Notes under the pieces: model-generated
The model's input: the letters and a program-made list of their open reading frames with translations, nothing else
The model's database searches: none
What the model was told of the DNA's origin: nothing
NCBI GenBank assembly: GCA_031421855.1
Contig: JANOPN010000078.1
Span: 51,723 to 115,722 of the forward strand
From: JAAFHN01 sp031421855
GTDB taxonomy: Bacteria > Pseudomonadota > Gammaproteobacteria > Burkholderiales > Burkholderiaceae_C
Reading direction: 5' to 3'
DNA length: 64,000 nt
In this document: positions 26,920 through 37,728 of the stretch, piece by piece
How the letters are laid out: the number at the start of each line of letters is the position of its first letter
Numbering within the stretch: the stretch's first letter is position 1
Position numbers and translations under genes: made by a program

Positions 26920-28851
26920 TTGAATTCAAAACCATGGCTGACTTGGGCGGCGTTGTGTTCGGCCTTAGTCGCGGTGTTGCTGTTGTCACGCCAATACAGC
27001 GGTATCAGGCATGACTCAATCATGTACTTTGGCCAAGCGTTGGCGGTCATGCATCCGCTGGTGTTTGCGAAGGATTTGTTTTTTGAATACGGATCACAGG
27101 CGAGTTTCACTGTCTTTCCGGCACTCTTGGCGCAAGCCCTGGGAGTCGCCAACGCGCACCAAGTCGCGTCAGTGGGTCTGCTCGGGTCACTGATTGCCCT
27201 CGTGGCCGTGACGGCATGGGCGGGTGCCGGGCTTTTAGGGCGACGCTGGGGTTGGTTGCTGGGGTTTGCGGTGTTGCTGTTGCCTGCGGGGTATGGGGGC
27301 AAGACCATTTTTGCGTACGGTGAGGCTTTTTTAACGGCGAGGTCGGTGGCCGAGCCGCTGGTGATCTTGGGTGTTGGGCTAATCTGGCGCGGACGCAGCA
27401 GCTGGGCGCTGCTGCCGCTGGTTTTGGCGGTGCTGATGCACCCTTTGCAGGCGTTGCCAGGCTTGATTTTGTGGTGGGTCAACCGTGTACAGGCCGAGCG
27501 CCGTTGGTTGTGGCTCGCGGCGATTTTGGTCCCCGTGCTGGTGGTGGCGCAGTGGGTGCCAGGCCTGTCGGACAAAGTGTTTGCACGGTATGACGGACAG
27601 TGGTGGGCGTGGATTTCTGATTGGAGCGGGCATCTATCGATGCGGCAGTGGACCTTGGTCAATTGGTGCGTGATCGCGACCGATGCGTATTTGCTCCATC
27701 TCGCGTGGCAACGTCATGACGGCAAAATCAAGGCTGCCGCTGCCGCTGGTCTCGTGATGTTGGCGATTGGGCTGGCTGCGTCTTTGGTTTTGGCTGATGG
27801 GCTGCGATTGGTGCTGCCCACCAGTTTACAACTGTGGCGGACCCACTGGTTGGCACATTGGATGGTGGTCATGCTCGTGCCGTTGTTGCTCCACGGCTTG
27901 GTGGCACAGCACAAATGGCAAGATGTTCGCGTGGTGTTGTTTGTTGCGATCGTGGCGTTTGGCATGCCGGTTGGAAAATTCGTGGTGGCGCTCTCGGCGT
28001 TGTTCACGCTTCCCTTGGCGCTGATGTGGCCGCGAATAGAGCCACGCGTGTCTGCACCGATCAAGAACGGCTTGGTCGTGGCGCTGATCTTCGCGGTGAT
28101 TGCGTCATATGTGCGGTTTGCGATGGATGTTTTGCGCCAGCCTGAAGGTCAAGAGTTGGAGTTGTTTGGCACGGCTGAGCTGCTGTTGCTTCATCCTGTG
28201 GCGGCAGTTTCGATCGCGTGGCTTGCCTGGCGCGTGTGGTCGATAGGCCCGCAAATCGCACGCTGGGGTTTGACCGCCGTGGCACTTTTAGCTGCTGTCT
28301 ACGGTGTCAGCCAGTGGGATGTGCGCACCACTGCAAATCAAATGTTAGAAGCATCTGGACCCAACGGCGAGCAAGTGGCACCGCAGTTTTTGGCACTGTT
28401 GCCGCCAGACGCACAGATATATTGGGAGGGCAGCGTGATGCTTCCGTGGTTGGGGATGCGGCGGGCGAGTTACTTGAATGGCAGCCAGCTTGCGGGTGCG
28501 CTGTTTAACCGTGGCACGGCGCAGGAAGGGAAGCGGCGCGAGAAGATGCTCATCGGCATTGAATTGGCCAATGCGGTTTGCGGCTTGCAAAACATGCTCA
28601 ACGGCGACGAGCTTCAATGCACGCCCAGACTGGCGACACTTGCAGGCGCTTGTGTTGAGTCTGGCGGTTTGTTGACGCACTTCGTTTTGCAAAATCGGTT
28701 GCTTGAAGCGGTTGTAGCCACTTGGCATGTGCCAAAGCGGCTGGCGCAGGACAAAGACACAACTTACTATTTGTACCGTTGCACTGACCTGGTGATGCTC
28801 CAAGGCCAAGCGAATCAACTTTCGGCGGCCGCGCCGCCCAAGGCTCCATGA
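26920..28851 (+). CDS. Polytopic membrane protein, possible lipid-linked-sugar glycosyltransferase
   Basis: 643-residue protein with roughly a dozen hydrophobic segments and a C-terminal soluble part (about 525-643). I see an early RHDSIMYFGQALA motif in the first loop, reminiscent of the acidic loop of GT-C glycosyltransferases, but no firm family match. It overlaps a GtrA-like gene by ATGA and stands in a cluster with an FAD oxidoreductase and an O-antigen ligase, so a role in pilin or O-glycan assembly is likely. The start is probably TTG 26920, after the pilA terminator; the frame is open further up, through the pilA end, but that is not usable. Confidence 0.6.
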   Translation: MNSKPWLTWAALCSALVAVLLLSRQYSGIRHDSIMYFGQALAVMHPLVFAKDLFFEYGSQASFTVFPALLAQALGVANAHQVASVGLLGSLIALVAVTAWAGAGLLGRRWGWLLGFAVLLLPAGYGGKTIFAYGEAFLTARSVAEPLVILGVGLIWRGRSSWALLPLVLAVLMHPLQALPGLILWWVNRVQAERRWLWLAAILVPVLVVAQWVPGLSDKVFARYDGQWWAWISDWSGHLSMRQWTLVNWCVIATDAYLLHLAWQRHDGKIKAAAAAGLVMLAIGLAASLVLADGLRLVLPTSLQLWRTHWLAHWMVVMLVPLLLHGLVAQHKWQDVRVVLFVAIVAFGMPVGKFVVALSALFTLPLALMWPRIEPRVSAPIKNGLVVALIFAVIASYVRFAMDVLRQPEGQELELFGTAELLLLHPVAAVSIAWLAWRVWSIGPQIARWGLTAVALLAAVYGVSQWDVRTTANQMLEASGPNGEQVAPQFLALLPPDAQIYWEGSVMLPWLGMRRASYLNGSQLAGALFNRGTAQEGKRREKMLIGIELANAVCGLQNMLNGDELQCTPRLATLAGACVESGGLLTHFVLQNRLLEAVVATWHVPKRLAQDKDTTYYLYRCTDLVMLQGQANQLSAAAPPKAP

Positions 28852-29345
28852 AAGTCAACACGCGTGAGCTGAGGAGCGATTTCAAATTGGTCGTCGACAA
28901 CAGCAATCGAGCGAGTGCGGGTATTGAGTTTGCCAAGTATTTTTTGGCTTCGTTTGCAGCGCTGGCGCTGGATTTGGCGCTGTTTTCGGCGCTGGTTCGG
29001 CTCGTGGAAATGCCTTACGCCTGGGCGGCGTGCGTAGCGTTCGTTGCTGGCGCTGGCTTGGCTTATCTATTTAGTGTGAAATGGGTGTTTGGCCAGCGCA
29101 AACTGGCGCTCGCACCGTTGCGTGAGTTGGTGACGTTTGTTGCGATCGGCGCGCTGGGTTTGGCGCTGACGCAAGCGATTTTGTTGGTTGGCATCGGCTT
29201 GCTGGCTGCAATGCCCGAGCTCGTCAAACTGGTTGCCGCAGGCATCACTTTCATATTCAATTTTGTGCTGCGTAAACGCTTGCTGTTCGTTGTACCTGTA
29301 TTTGTCGATTCAATTGCGTCTGAAAGATCCCGTACACATGAATGA
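28848..29345 (+). CDS. GtrA-like flippase-family membrane protein
   Basis: 165-residue protein with four hydrophobic helices and the GtrA pattern: [32 protein letters not shown] and [13 protein letters not shown]. GtrA proteins are thought to flip undecaprenyl- or polyprenyl-linked sugars across the inner membrane. The ATG overlaps the stop of the preceding gene (ATGA), and its own last codons overlap the start of the next, so the three are translationally coupled. This supports a shared role in glycan building. Confidence 0.85.
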   Translation: MKVNTRELRSDFKLVVDNSNRASAGIEFAKYFLASFAALALDLALFSALVRLVEMPYAWAACVAFVAGAGLAYLFSVKWVFGQRKLALAPLRELVTFVAIGALGLALTQAILLVGIGLLAAMPELVKLVAAGITFIFNFVLRKRLLFVVPVFVDSIASERSRTHE

Positions 29346-30906
29346 TGTCCCCAAAATTGAAGCCGAACCAAAACGAGTAGTCATCGTCGGCGCCGGACCT
29401 GCCGGTTTGACGGCCGCGCTGGAGTTGCAATCTCATGGCATCACCGATGTGACCGTGCTTGAGTCCGACACAATCGTCGGAGGCATTTCGCGCACCGTGA
29501 ACCACAATGGCAATCGAATTGACATTGGAGGGCATCGATTCTTCTCTAAATCAGATTGGGTCATGAATTGGTGGCTCAACGTGCTGCCGGTTGATCCGAG
29601 TGCGCCCAAAGAGGGGATTGCGCTACAGTACCAAGGGCAGACTCGGTCGGCATTGCCAATTGCTGCTGCGGTGCCGGGCGAGACGGACGGCATCATGTTG
29701 GTGCGCAATCGGATTTCGCGCATCTACTTCAACCGCCAATTTTTTGACTACCCGCTCAAGCTCAACGTAGACACTTTGCGAAAGTTGGGCTCGGTAAAGA
29801 CGATCACTTTCGGGGTGAGCTATGTGTGGTCCAAAATTTTCCCGCGAAAACCTGAATCCTCATTGGAGGATTTCTTGGTCAACCGGTTTGGGCACAAGCT
29901 GTATTTGCAGTTTTTTAAGGAATACACGGAAAAGGTTTGGGGAGTCCCATGTGCGCAAATCAGTGCATCTTGGGGGGCGCAGCGCATCAAAAGCCTGTCA
30001 GTTTTGTCGGCGTTGTGGCACGCACTCAAGCAGGCCCTTGGCGTAGGTGGCGACGCGTCGCAAACCTCGTTGATTGAAAGCTTTATTTACCCCAAATTTG
30101 GACCGGGTCAGATGTGGGAGGCTGCGGCGCGCAAGTTTGTCAGCCAGGGCGGAACGCTGTTGATGGCGACCACCGCAGAGCAAATTGAAATGGAAGCCGG
30201 GCGAGTAACCGCTGTTCGCGTGAATTCTGAAAACGGAGGCAAACGGCAGTTGCTGGCCTCGCATGTGGTGTCCACCATGCCAATCAAGGCCTTAGCGCAG
30301 GCCTTGCCGGCTGGGGCACTGCCAACGACGCGCCATGTCGCGGCCGGGCTTGAGTATCGTGATTTTGTAACAGTTGGACTGCTTTATTCGCGTGCCGCCC
30401 TCCCGCGTGAGTTGGTTGACAACTGGATCTACATCCAAGAGCCGGGCGTGAAGGTCGGGCGGGTGCAGGTGTTCAACAACTGGAGCCCTTTCATGGTGGC
30501 CCAGCCTGAGAACACGGTGTGGATGGGATTGGAATTCTTTTGCACGGACACGGATGATCTTTGGGCGCTCAACGATGCTGACTTCAAAGCGCTTGCACAG
30601 CGCGAAATGAAAGAGATTGGCCTGGTTGACCACGACCAAGCCCTGGATGCGTTGGTTTTGCGGGTTCCCAAGGCATACCCCGGCTACTTTGGGACGGCGT
30701 TTGAGCAATTTGATGCGCTACAAAAGGAACTCGACGGCATCGACAACTTGTTTTTGGTCGGACGCAACGGCATGCACCGATACAACAACCAAGACCACAG
30801 CATGCTCACCGCGAAAGAGGCTGCCGAGCAAATTGCCGAAGGCCGCCGCGATCCTGCGAAAATCTGGGGCGTGAACGTTGACGACGAATATCACGAAGAG
30901 AAGTAG
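29338..30906 (+). CDS. FAD/NAD(P)-binding oxidoreductase (UDP-galactopyranose mutase / amine-oxidase-like)
   Basis: 522-residue flavoprotein with an N-terminal dinucleotide-binding fold [18 protein letters not shown], the second FAD contact [23 protein letters not shown], and a C-terminal flavin contact [20 protein letters not shown]. The central part ([19 protein letters not shown], then TEKVWGVP) recalls UDP-galactopyranose mutase and protoporphyrinogen-oxidase relatives. Start ATG 29338 overlaps the GtrA gene by eight bases. Placement with GtrA and an O-antigen ligase suggests a sugar-modifying role. The exact reaction is unknown. Confidence 0.8.
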   Translation: MNDVPKIEAEPKRVVIVGAGPAGLTAALELQSHGITDVTVLESDTIVGGISRTVNHNGNRIDIGGHRFFSKSDWVMNWWLNVLPVDPSAPKEGIALQYQGQTRSALPIAAAVPGETDGIMLVRNRISRIYFNRQFFDYPLKLNVDTLRKLGSVKTITFGVSYVWSKIFPRKPESSLEDFLVNRFGHKLYLQFFKEYTEKVWGVPCAQISASWGAQRIKSLSVLSALWHALKQALGVGGDASQTSLIESFIYPKFGPGQMWEAAARKFVSQGGTLLMATTAEQIEMEAGRVTAVRVNSENGGKRQLLASHVVSTMPIKALAQALPAGALPTTRHVAAGLEYRDFVTVGLLYSRAALPRELVDNWIYIQEPGVKVGRVQVFNNWSPFMVAQPENTVWMGLEFFCTDTDDLWALNDADFKALAQREMKEIGLVDHDQALDALVLRVPKAYPGYFGTAFEQFDALQKELDGIDNLFLVGRNGMHRYNNQDHSMLTAKEAAEQIAEGRRDPAKIWGVNVDDEYHEEK

Positions 30907-30951
30907 ATCGCATCGGCCGTGATCGGCGCATCCTTAGAGGAAATACCCGAC

Positions 30952-32508
30952 ATGTCGGCTATGAAAACATTGAACGCTGAGGCGACAGCAGCGACTCCAA
31001 CAAAGGGGTTGTTTGTCGTTATGGCGATTTTGCTCCTCTTGCCTTGGCTGTTTCCGTTTGCGACTGGCCCTGCCCCAGCGGTGCAGCCTTGGCTGTTCAG
31101 TTTGGCATGTTTTGGTTTGGTTTTGGGGTTGGGTCGGTTTGGGTTGCGCCGCGACCACTGGGGTTTGCTATTGGCTTGGTCGATCTTGGCTGCCGCTTTA
31201 ATCAGCACCGGCATTGGATTGATTCAATATTTTGGGTTCGAAAAGCCGTTTTCGCCTTGGCTTGCCAGCTCGTTCAAGGGCGAGTCATTTGCGAACTTGC
31301 GCCAAAAAAACCAATTTGCCTCACTTGCGGTGATGGGTTTGTTGGCGTGCGCTTACTTCTGCGCCAGACCCAGTTCAATCAGAGCTTTCAAGTCAGTCTG
31401 GTTTTGGGGGGGGCTGGCGTTCGCGCTGGGCATGGGCAACGCCATCGCGGCTTCGCGAACCGGTGTCGCAGAGCTGGCGCTAGCGGTCGTGGTGGTTGCG
31501 CTGTGGGCATGGCGTAGCGGCTTAGCCCAACGGCTGGTCGCAGTGTTGGTCGCCAATGGGATGGGATTTGCGGTAGCGAGCGCGGTGCTGCCCTTGCTGC
31601 GTGCCGGTGGCGCAACGATTTTGGAGCGGGCTACCATGGGGGCCGAAGGTTGCCATTCACGCCTCATTTTGTGGCAAAACGTGTGGCAACTCAGTTTGGA
31701 GCGGCCGTGGACGGGTTGGGGCTGGGGCAGCCTCAAAGAGGCCCACTACATGGGCGTATTTGATTCGCGCTTTTGCGAGATTTTGGACAACGCGCACAAT
31801 TTGCCCTTGCATGTGGCGGTTGAGTTGGGACTACTTGCTTCGGCGCTGATGTGCATTGGGATTTTTTGGTTTTTGTGGCGCACTTGGCCAGCGACTTTTG
31901 CAGTCAATCATGGGTTTGACGCGACCCACTTGGCCTGCGGCATCTTGGGTGTGGTGCTCGTGCACAGCATGTTGGAGTACCCGCTTTGGTACGGGCCGTT
32001 CCAAATCAGCACCTTGCTTTGCGTTTGGCTGCTATGGACAGCACGAAAAGGTGCCTCGATGTCAAATATTCAGTCAAATCCGCGCTTGGTCGCCGGATTC
32101 ATTGGGTTAGTTGCTACTGTTTTGATATCAATTTCTGGCTACGCTTCGTGGGACTATTGGCGGGTCAGCCAAATTTTCACCGAGCCGGAGCATCGCGCGG
32201 ATGCGTACCGAGATGACACGCTCAACAAAATCAGCGGCTCGCTGCTGTTTGCAGCTCAAGTGGCGTTTGCCGACTTGGCGATCAACCCGCTCACCGCCGA
32301 CAACGCCGGCGAACGCATGGACTTGGCTTTGCGGATGTTGAGCCATTCGCCAGAGCCTCGTGTCATCGAGGCGGTGCTTTTGGGCGCGGCGACCTTGGGG
32401 CGAGCCGATTGGGTGGCGTTGCACCGAGCCCGATACGCGGCGGCATTTCCTGACGAATTTGCCGCTTGGGCGAAAGGCGCGGGCTCCCTATCGACGCCAC
32501 CGAAATGA
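30952..32508 (+). CDS. O-antigen ligase / PglL-type O-oligosaccharyltransferase
   Basis: 518-residue polytopic membrane protein of the Wzy_C superfamily. It has about ten helices in the first 365 residues, the periplasmic-loop signatures LRQKNQFASL and DNAHNLPLHVAVELGLL, and a soluble C-terminal tail. Relatives transfer lipid-linked glycan to pilin (TfpO, PglL) or to lipid A core (WaaL); the pilA context favours pilin. ATG 30952 follows AGAGGAAA. Residues about 375-393 ([15 protein letters not shown] and flanks) come from a dispersed repeat and form one membrane helix, which is unusual. Confidence 0.88.
   Translation: MSAMKTLNAEATAATPTKGLFVVMAILLLLPWLFPFATGPAPAVQPWLFSLACFGLVLGLGRFGLRRDHWGLLLAWSILAAALISTGIGLIQYFGFEKPFSPWLASSFKGESFANLRQKNQFASLAVMGLLACAYFCARPSSIRAFKSVWFWGGLAFALGMGNAIAASRTGVAELALAVVVVALWAWRSGLAQRLVAVLVANGMGFAVASAVLPLLRAGGATILERATMGAEGCHSRLILWQNVWQLSLERPWTGWGWGSLKEAHYMGVFDSRFCEILDNAHNLPLHVAVELGLLASALMCIGIFWFLWRTWPATFAVNHGFDATHLACGILGVVLVHSMLEYPLWYGPFQISTLLCVWLLWTARKGASMSNIQSNPRLVAGFIGLVATVLISISGYASWDYWRVSQIFTEPEHRADAYRDDTLNKISGSLLFAAQVAFADLAINPLTADNAGERMDLALRMLSHSPEPRVIEAVLLGAATLGRADWVALHRARYAAAFPDEFAAWAKGAGSLSTPPK
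32075..32129 (-). repeat. Dispersed palindromic repeat copy 5 (inside O-antigen-ligase gene)
   Basis: The + strand reads GCTTGGTCGCCGGATTCATT then GGGTTAGTTGCTACTG. Antisense to the gene, phase TTG GTC GCC, encoding [15 protein letters not shown] as a hydrophobic helix. Confidence 0.88.
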
Positions 32509-32509
32509 C

Positions 32510-32562
32510 GCTATAATTTATATAGCAACAAAGCCAATGAATCCGGTGACCAAGAGCGAAAA
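32510..32562 (+). repeat. Dispersed palindromic repeat copy 6 (between ligase gene and kup)
   Basis: Well-preserved copy: stem GCTATA (32510-32515) / TATAGC (32521-32526), then AACAAAGCCAATGAATCC and GGTGACCAAGAGC. It fills the gap between convergent genes and could act as a weak hairpin there. Confidence 0.9.
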
Positions 32563-32578
32563 AGACTCCAAAAATGTC

Positions 32579-34447
32579 TCAAATCTCTATTTTGGAGCCC
32601 AATTCGACCACTGAGTTGTTGGGCAGCCGAAGAAAGTCGGCCGCGCCGCTTGCGTTGTGGTGCATTTGGGCAAACAGCTTTTCGCGCCACGGGGCCATGC
32701 CGCCACCGATGGTGGGCACGACGACATCGCGACTCAGGAAGTAGCTGGTTTGCATCGGGTCGAGCGCGCAACCGCGACCTTTGATGGTTTGCAATGCGGC
32801 GGGCACATCGGGGTCATTTTTGAACCCGAAGCTGAGGGTCACCTGCCAGCAATCGTGCCCCAGCGAATCAATTTTTACCCGTTTGTCCATGCCGATCCAA
32901 GGCACTTCCAAGCTTTTCACGGTCACAAACAGGTTGTGCTCATGCAAAACTTTGTTGTGTTTGAGGTTGTGCAAAAACGCATTGGGCACGGTGCCCTCGT
33001 CGCCGCTTAAAAACACCGCGGTGCCCTCGACACGCACCGGCGGGCTCACAAACACGGCCTCCAAAAAGCTGCCCAGGTCGAGCCCCTCGGCGCGCTGCTT
33101 GTCTCTCATGAGGCGGCGGCCCTCTTTCCAGGTGAACATGAGCGCAAAAATCGCGCCGCCAATGACCAATGGAAACCAGCCACCGTTGAGGAACTTGAGC
33201 ATGTTGGAGGCCCAAAACGCCAAATCGACGACGAAAAACACCCCTGTTGCAGCCAAGCACAGCCAAAGTGGGTATTTCCAAGCGTAGCGGATGACGTAAA
33301 AGGTCAAAATTGTGGTGATCAACATGTCGGTGCACACGGCGATGCCGTAGGCGCTGGCCAATGCCCCGCTGCTCTTGAACATGACCACGGCCAACACGAT
33401 CGCCACGAACAATGCCCAATTGACAAACGGAATGTAGATTTGTCCTGTGTCTTTGGCGCTGGTGTGCAGCATGCGCAAGCGCGGCAAAAACCCCAACTGA
33501 ACGACTTGCTTGGTGACTGAGAACGCGCCGGAGATCAAGGCTTGCGAGGCGATCACGGCTGCCGCGGTGGCCAATATGACCAAAGGCACCAAAAACCAGT
33601 CTGGGGCCATCAAGTAAAACGGATTTTTGATCGCTTCGGGCTGACGCAAGAGCAAAGCGCCTTGCCCGAAATAGTTCAAAGTCAGGCATGGCATGACTAC
33701 GCTGAACCAAGCCATGCGGATGGGGCGTTTGCCAAAATGCCCCATGTCGGCGTAAAGTGCCTCGGCACCCGTGACGCACAGCACCACCGCGCCGAGCATG
33801 ATGAAGGCCACGCCGGGGCTGGTCCAGATGAATTTCAGCGCGTAGTGTGGCGAAAGCGCCCACAAGATCACCGGGTTTTGCGCAATGTGAGCAATGCCCA
33901 TGATCGCCAACACCAAAAACCACAAGAGCGTGATTGGGCCAAAGTAGCGCCCCATGCTAGCCGTGCCGTGCTTTTGTACGGCAAACAAGCCAAACAAAAT
34001 CACCAATGTGAGCGGCACTACATAAGTCTTGAACGCAGGCGAGATGATCTCTAAGCCTTCAACCGCGCCCAAAACCGAAATCGCTGGGGTGATGACGCCG
34101 TCGCCATAGAACAAACAGGTGCCGAAAATGCCGATGACGAGCAAGCGTTTGCGCAACTCGGGTCTGTCTTGCACCGCTCGGGCCGCCAGGGTGAGCATGG
34201 CGACCAGGCCGCCCTCGCCCTCATTGTCTGCTCGCAACACCAAAGCCACGTACTTGATGGAGACGATGACGGTGAGGGTCCAAAAGATCACCGACAACAC
34301 GCCGTAGACGTTGTCGGGCGTAAAAGCCACGTGGCCGCCCGCGAAGATCTCTTTCATGGCGTACAGCACCGAGGTGCCAATGTCGCCGTAGACCACACCA
34401 ATCGCGCCCAAGGTGAGCGCGGCCAAGCCAGATTTGGAAGATGACAC
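32579..34447 (-). CDS. kup: Low-affinity K+ uptake transporter Kup
   Basis: 622-residue KUP/HAK/KT potassium:proton symporter with 12 membrane helices and a soluble C-terminal domain; the length matches E. coli Kup (622). Starts [34 protein letters not shown], with the family [13 protein letters not shown] motif nearly intact. [14 protein letters not shown] and [14 protein letters not shown] are also typical. The start is GTG 34447; the frame stays open to 34684, but that part overlaps the divergent metallophosphoesterase gene and lacks similarity. Confidence 0.96.
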   Translation of the reverse strand: MSSSKSGLAALTLGAIGVVYGDIGTSVLYAMKEIFAGGHVAFTPDNVYGVLSVIFWTLTVIVSIKYVALVLRADNEGEGGLVAMLTLAARAVQDRPELRKRLLVIGIFGTCLFYGDGVITPAISVLGAVEGLEIISPAFKTYVVPLTLVILFGLFAVQKHGTASMGRYFGPITLLWFLVLAIMGIAHIAQNPVILWALSPHYALKFIWTSPGVAFIMLGAVVLCVTGAEALYADMGHFGKRPIRMAWFSVVMPCLTLNYFGQGALLLRQPEAIKNPFYLMAPDWFLVPLVILATAAAVIASQALISGAFSVTKQVVQLGFLPRLRMLHTSAKDTGQIYIPFVNWALFVAIVLAVVMFKSSGALASAYGIAVCTDMLITTILTFYVIRYAWKYPLWLCLAATGVFFVVDLAFWASNMLKFLNGGWFPLVIGGAIFALMFTWKEGRRLMRDKQRAEGLDLGSFLEAVFVSPPVRVEGTAVFLSGDEGTVPNAFLHNLKHNKVLHEHNLFVTVKSLEVPWIGMDKRVKIDSLGHDCWQVTLSFGFKNDPDVPAALQTIKGRGCALDPMQTSYFLSRDVVVPTIGGGMAPWREKLFAQMHHNASGAADFLRLPNNSVVELGSKIEI

Positions 34448-34618
34448 TGCTGCAACCCCGCAACTGTTGGCGGGGCGTTGGTTTTTCTTAGTGCGGATTG
34501 TGCGCTTGCTGGCGGATGGTTGTGTTGCGCGCCGGGTCTTGATTTGGTGGCGATTTTGTGGTGAAAACGGGGGAATTCGTGTGTCTGCGAAAATCCAGCA
34601 CTCGCTGACCGCCGCCAC

Positions 34619-35488
34619 ATGAACATTCAATTGATGTCCGATCTCCACTTGGAGGTCAACCCCGACTTTCGGGCCACGCCCCACCCAAGCGCCGATGTGT
34701 TGGTGCTCGCAGGCGACATTGGCTCGTATCAGCCTGGCTCAGCGTTGGCTGGTTTGCCCATGGATTTTGGTTTGAGCCGCTTCTCGCCGGTGGCTGGCCA
34801 AAACCCCCATCGGCCAAACGGCTGGCCGACACCCGTTATTTTTGTACCGGGCAATCACGAGTTTGACGGTCAAGACCATGACTCGACCCGCCAGCACTTG
34901 GCCAAGACCTGCAATCGGCTGGGCATTGTGTTGTTGGACGACGGCGTGCACGTCATGGGCTCGGTGCGCTTCATTGGCAGCACGCTGTGGTCAGATTTCG
35001 ACGCCCTTGGCGGCGAAATGACCTACAAGCCCCGTGCTTACGGTGAGGGTGAAACGCGTCGATTGCGGCTTCGAGCCAAGGCGTTTAGCGCCGCAAATCA
35101 CTATTTAGCCAAGTTTCACTCAACCAACGAGGGCTTGCCCTTGATGGCGGAGCAGGTTCGCGAGCTCAGTTTGGCATCGCAGGCGTGGCTGACCACACAA
35201 CTCCACGTGCCACATCCGCAAGGCGACGGCGGCAAAACCGTGGTCGTGACGCACTTTGCGCCGAGCTTGCGCAGCCACGACCCTCGATACGGCCTACAGC
35301 CCGGCACTTGCGGGTTTTGCAACGCAATGGACGACTTGCTGCCGCTGGCGGACGCGTGGCTACACGGCCATTTGCACTCGCCCAGCAACTACCGCGTGGG
35401 CAAATGCCAAGTTCGGGCCAACCCTTTGGGCTACGCCAGCTCAAACGAGCAGCGCTACTTTGACCCGCATGGCCTGGTCGCTGTGTAA
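34619..35488 (+). CDS. Calcineurin-like metallophosphoesterase
   Basis: 289-residue cytoplasmic metallophosphoesterase. The five family blocks are visible: SDLHLE (with Asp/His metal ligands), [24 protein letters not shown] and LHGHLHSPS. These give a two-metal centre. Substrate unknown; relatives include phosphodiesterases and nucleotide hydrolases. It is divergent from kup (171-base gap, where I see no clear signal) and converges with the tsaC-type gene, the two stop codons abutting without any spacer. Confidence 0.88.
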   Translation: MNIQLMSDLHLEVNPDFRATPHPSADVLVLAGDIGSYQPGSALAGLPMDFGLSRFSPVAGQNPHRPNGWPTPVIFVPGNHEFDGQDHDSTRQHLAKTCNRLGIVLLDDGVHVMGSVRFIGSTLWSDFDALGGEMTYKPRAYGEGETRRLRLRAKAFSAANHYLAKFHSTNEGLPLMAEQVRELSLASQAWLTTQLHVPHPQGDGGKTVVVTHFAPSLRSHDPRYGLQPGTCGFCNAMDDLLPLADAWLHGHLHSPSNYRVGKCQVRANPLGYASSNEQRYFDPHGLVAV

Positions 35489-36505
35489 CTAACCCGCCGA
35501 CGCGCGCATCAATCGGTCGCGCACGCCGTCCCAAGCGGCATCGTTTGGAGGTGCTTCGATCCAAATCAGTTTGACTTTTGCGTCGTCAAACGCGTGCAGT
35601 GTGGCGAACAGTTGCTGCGCGCACGCAGCCGCATCGTCGGGCATGCGACGCAAAATCACGGCGCTGCTGCGCATTTGAATGGCTCCGCGTGCATAGATGG
35701 CCAAATTTTTGGCATCCTCACCCAGCACATCCAGCCCCGCTTGAAGGCTGGCTAAATTCATCAAACGCACATGAGCTCGCGGCTTGTAGTGTTGCGCCAA
35801 GGTGCCCGGTGCGTGCGGCGCGTCAATTGCAGCCGCGATTTCGTCGGTGGGCATCAGCACGCGTCGGCCACAGGCTTGGGCAATGGCCGCCGCGTCGAGC
35901 CCGCCGGGGCGCAGGAGCACGGGCGCGCGCCGGGTGCAGTCGATGATGGTTGACTCGATGCCCACGCTGCAAGCCCCGCCGTCGATCACAAGCAAGGGCT
36001 CGTGCAACACGGTGTCGGCAAAAAGTGCCGCGACGTGATCGGCCGTGGTCGGGCTGATGCGCCCAAACGGGTTGGCACTCGGCCCGCTGATGCCGTGCAC
36101 GCCCAAGCCAGCCGCCGCGCGTAACAGGGCCAGCGCCACGGGGTGGTCGGGGCAGCGCAGGCCGATGGTGGGGTGTTGTCCGGCGCTGGCGTTGGCGACA
36201 CCGTCTCGTCGTTTCAAAATCAAGGTCAGCGGCCCCGGCCAAAAGCGGGACATGAGGGCCTGCGCAAAGTCGGGCACGTCAACGGCAAAGTGATGCGCCT
36301 CGCTTTGCGCGGCAATGTGCACGATCAACGGGTGCGAAACTGGGCGATTTTTGGTCGCAAAAATCTTGGCAACGGCTGAATCATCGCTCGCGTTTGCACC
36401 CAAACCATAGACTGTCTCCGTCGGGAACGCGACCAAACGGCCAGCGGCTAGGCGCTGCGCGGCAGCTGTGATTTCGCCCGGGCTTGAGCCAGATCGCTCA
36501 ATCAT
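35489..36505 (-). CDS. L-threonylcarbamoyladenylate synthase (Sua5 type)
   Basis: 338-residue Sua5/YrdC protein that makes threonylcarbamoyl-AMP from threonine, bicarbonate and ATP for the tRNA t6A modification. YrdC part: GRLVAFPTETVYGLGANA, KIFATKNRPVSHPLIVH, ISGPSANPFGRISPT. The C-terminal Sua5 domain (about 215-338, starting HAPGTLAQHYKPRAHV) makes it the long type, unlike E. coli TsaC (190 residues). ATG 36505 overlaps the purK stop (ATGA), so it is third in a purE-purK-sua5 operon with translational coupling. Confidence 0.94.
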   Translation of the reverse strand: MIERSGSSPGEITAAAQRLAAGRLVAFPTETVYGLGANASDDSAVAKIFATKNRPVSHPLIVHIAAQSEAHHFAVDVPDFAQALMSRFWPGPLTLILKRRDGVANASAGQHPTIGLRCPDHPVALALLRAAAGLGVHGISGPSANPFGRISPTTADHVAALFADTVLHEPLLVIDGGACSVGIESTIIDCTRRAPVLLRPGGLDAAAIAQACGRRVLMPTDEIAAAIDAPHAPGTLAQHYKPRAHVRLMNLASLQAGLDVLGEDAKNLAIYARGAIQMRSSAVILRRMPDDAAACAQQLFATLHAFDDAKVKLIWIEAPPNDAAWDGVRDRLMRASAG

Positions 36506-37728
36506 GCACGCTCCAGCCCCAGAATTGACTTGACCTGTGCGCAGCGCGCCTCGACGGTCGCTGTGTCGAGTGCCGTGATGGTCACGTGCCCCATTTTGCG
36601 GCCGCGTCGCGCGTCGCGCTTGCCGTACAGATGCAGGTGAACGCCGCTCAAACGCAACAATTCGGCCCACGGTGGCTCACGCAACGCGCCGCCTGTGCCG
36701 AACCAAACGTCGCCCAAGATATTGAGCATGATCGCGGGGCACCGCTGCTGGGGCTGTATGAGGGGCCAGTCCATCACCGCGCGGGCTTGCAGCTCAAACT
36801 GCGACACGTCACAGCTCTCGATGCTGTGGTGCCCACTGTTGTGCGGCCTTGGAGCCATTTCGTTGACGCAGACTCGGCCGTTGGTTAAAACAAAAAACTC
36901 GACGCATAAAACGCCCACGTAGTTCAACTCAGATGCTATGTTTTCAGTAGCATCAAACCCAATGAAATCGGAGACCAAAGCCGAAAAAGTCGATAAATCT
37001 TCCGTCAAACCCGGTTTTAGGGGCATTCCGACGCGGGTTTCAAACAACACGCCACCGCGGTGCGTGTTGACTTGCAGCGGCAGCCGAACGATCTCGCCCG
37101 AGCGGCTACGCGCCACGATGACGGAGCATTCAAGCGCCAAATCCACCGACTTCTCTAGCACGCAAGCCACGCGCCCTACGCCGTCCCAGGCTTGCAAAAG
37201 CTGGCTGCGGTTGCTCACTCGCTGCTGGCCTTTGCCGTCGTAGCCCAGTCGGTTGGTTTTCAAAATACCCGCAAAGCAGTCGTCGGGTGCAGCGTCAATG
37301 TCGCTCAAATCAACGATTTTTGCCCACGGCACAGGCAAGATCGCCTGTGTTGATTTGGCTGCGCAGGCTTCAAAGAACTGCTTCTCACGCACCCGGTCTT
37401 GGGCAATGTTGACGGCGCTGGCGCTGGGGGCAACTTGGGTTTGGCCGTTTTGCGCCAAGTGCTGCAACGAGCTGGCGGGTACGTTTTCAAATTCAGTTGT
37501 GATGTGAGCGCAGCGCGAGGCTAAGTCGTCAAGCGCGGCAGTGTCGTCGTAGGCCGCAACCAAGGCGGTGTCGCTGGCCCGCATCGCGCCCGCCTGCGCG
37601 TCAGGGTCGAGCACGCAGGTGGCCAAGCCCATGCGCTGGGCTGCGTGCACCAGCATCCGCCCCAATTGCCCGCCGCCCAAGATGCCCAGGGTGTCGGCTC
37701 GGTCGATGACTTGGCTGCTTTGAGTCAT
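36502..37728 (-). CDS. purK: 5-(carboxyamino)imidazole ribonucleotide synthase
   Basis: 408-residue ATP-grasp enzyme of purine synthesis (AIR + bicarbonate + ATP to N5-CAIR). N-terminal [24 protein letters not shown]-grasp [12 protein letters not shown]; metal/product region [18 protein letters not shown]. Its start overlaps the purE stop (ATGA). It is longer than E. coli PurK (355), partly because residues about 248-265 ([16 protein letters not shown]) are encoded by a dispersed repeat placed just before the conserved [13 protein letters not shown] strand of the ATP-grasp fold. Confidence 0.95.
   Translation of the reverse strand: MTQSSQVIDRADTLGILGGGQLGRMLVHAAQRMGLATCVLDPDAQAGAMRASDTALVAAYDDTAALDDLASRCAHITTEFENVPASSLQHLAQNGQTQVAPSASAVNIAQDRVREKQFFEACAAKSTQAILPVPWAKIVDLSDIDAAPDDCFAGILKTNRLGYDGKGQQRVSNRSQLLQAWDGVGRVACVLEKSVDLALECSVIVARSRSGEIVRLPLQVNTHRGGVLFETRVGMPLKPGLTEDLSTFSALVSDFIGFDATENIASELNYVGVLCVEFFVLTNGRVCVNEMAPRPHNSGHHSIESCDVSQFELQARAVMDWPLIQPQQRCPAIMLNILGDVWFGTGGALREPPWAELLRLSGVHLHLYGKRDARRGRKMGHVTITALDTATVEARCAQVKSILGLERA
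36934..36987 (+). repeat. Dispersed palindromic repeat copy 7 (inside purK)
   Basis: Stem TGCTA (36934-36938) / TAGCA (36948-36952), then TCAAACCCAATGAAATCGG and AGACCAAAGCC. Antisense to purK, phase TTG GTC TCC, encoding [15 protein letters not shown]. Confidence 0.88.
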
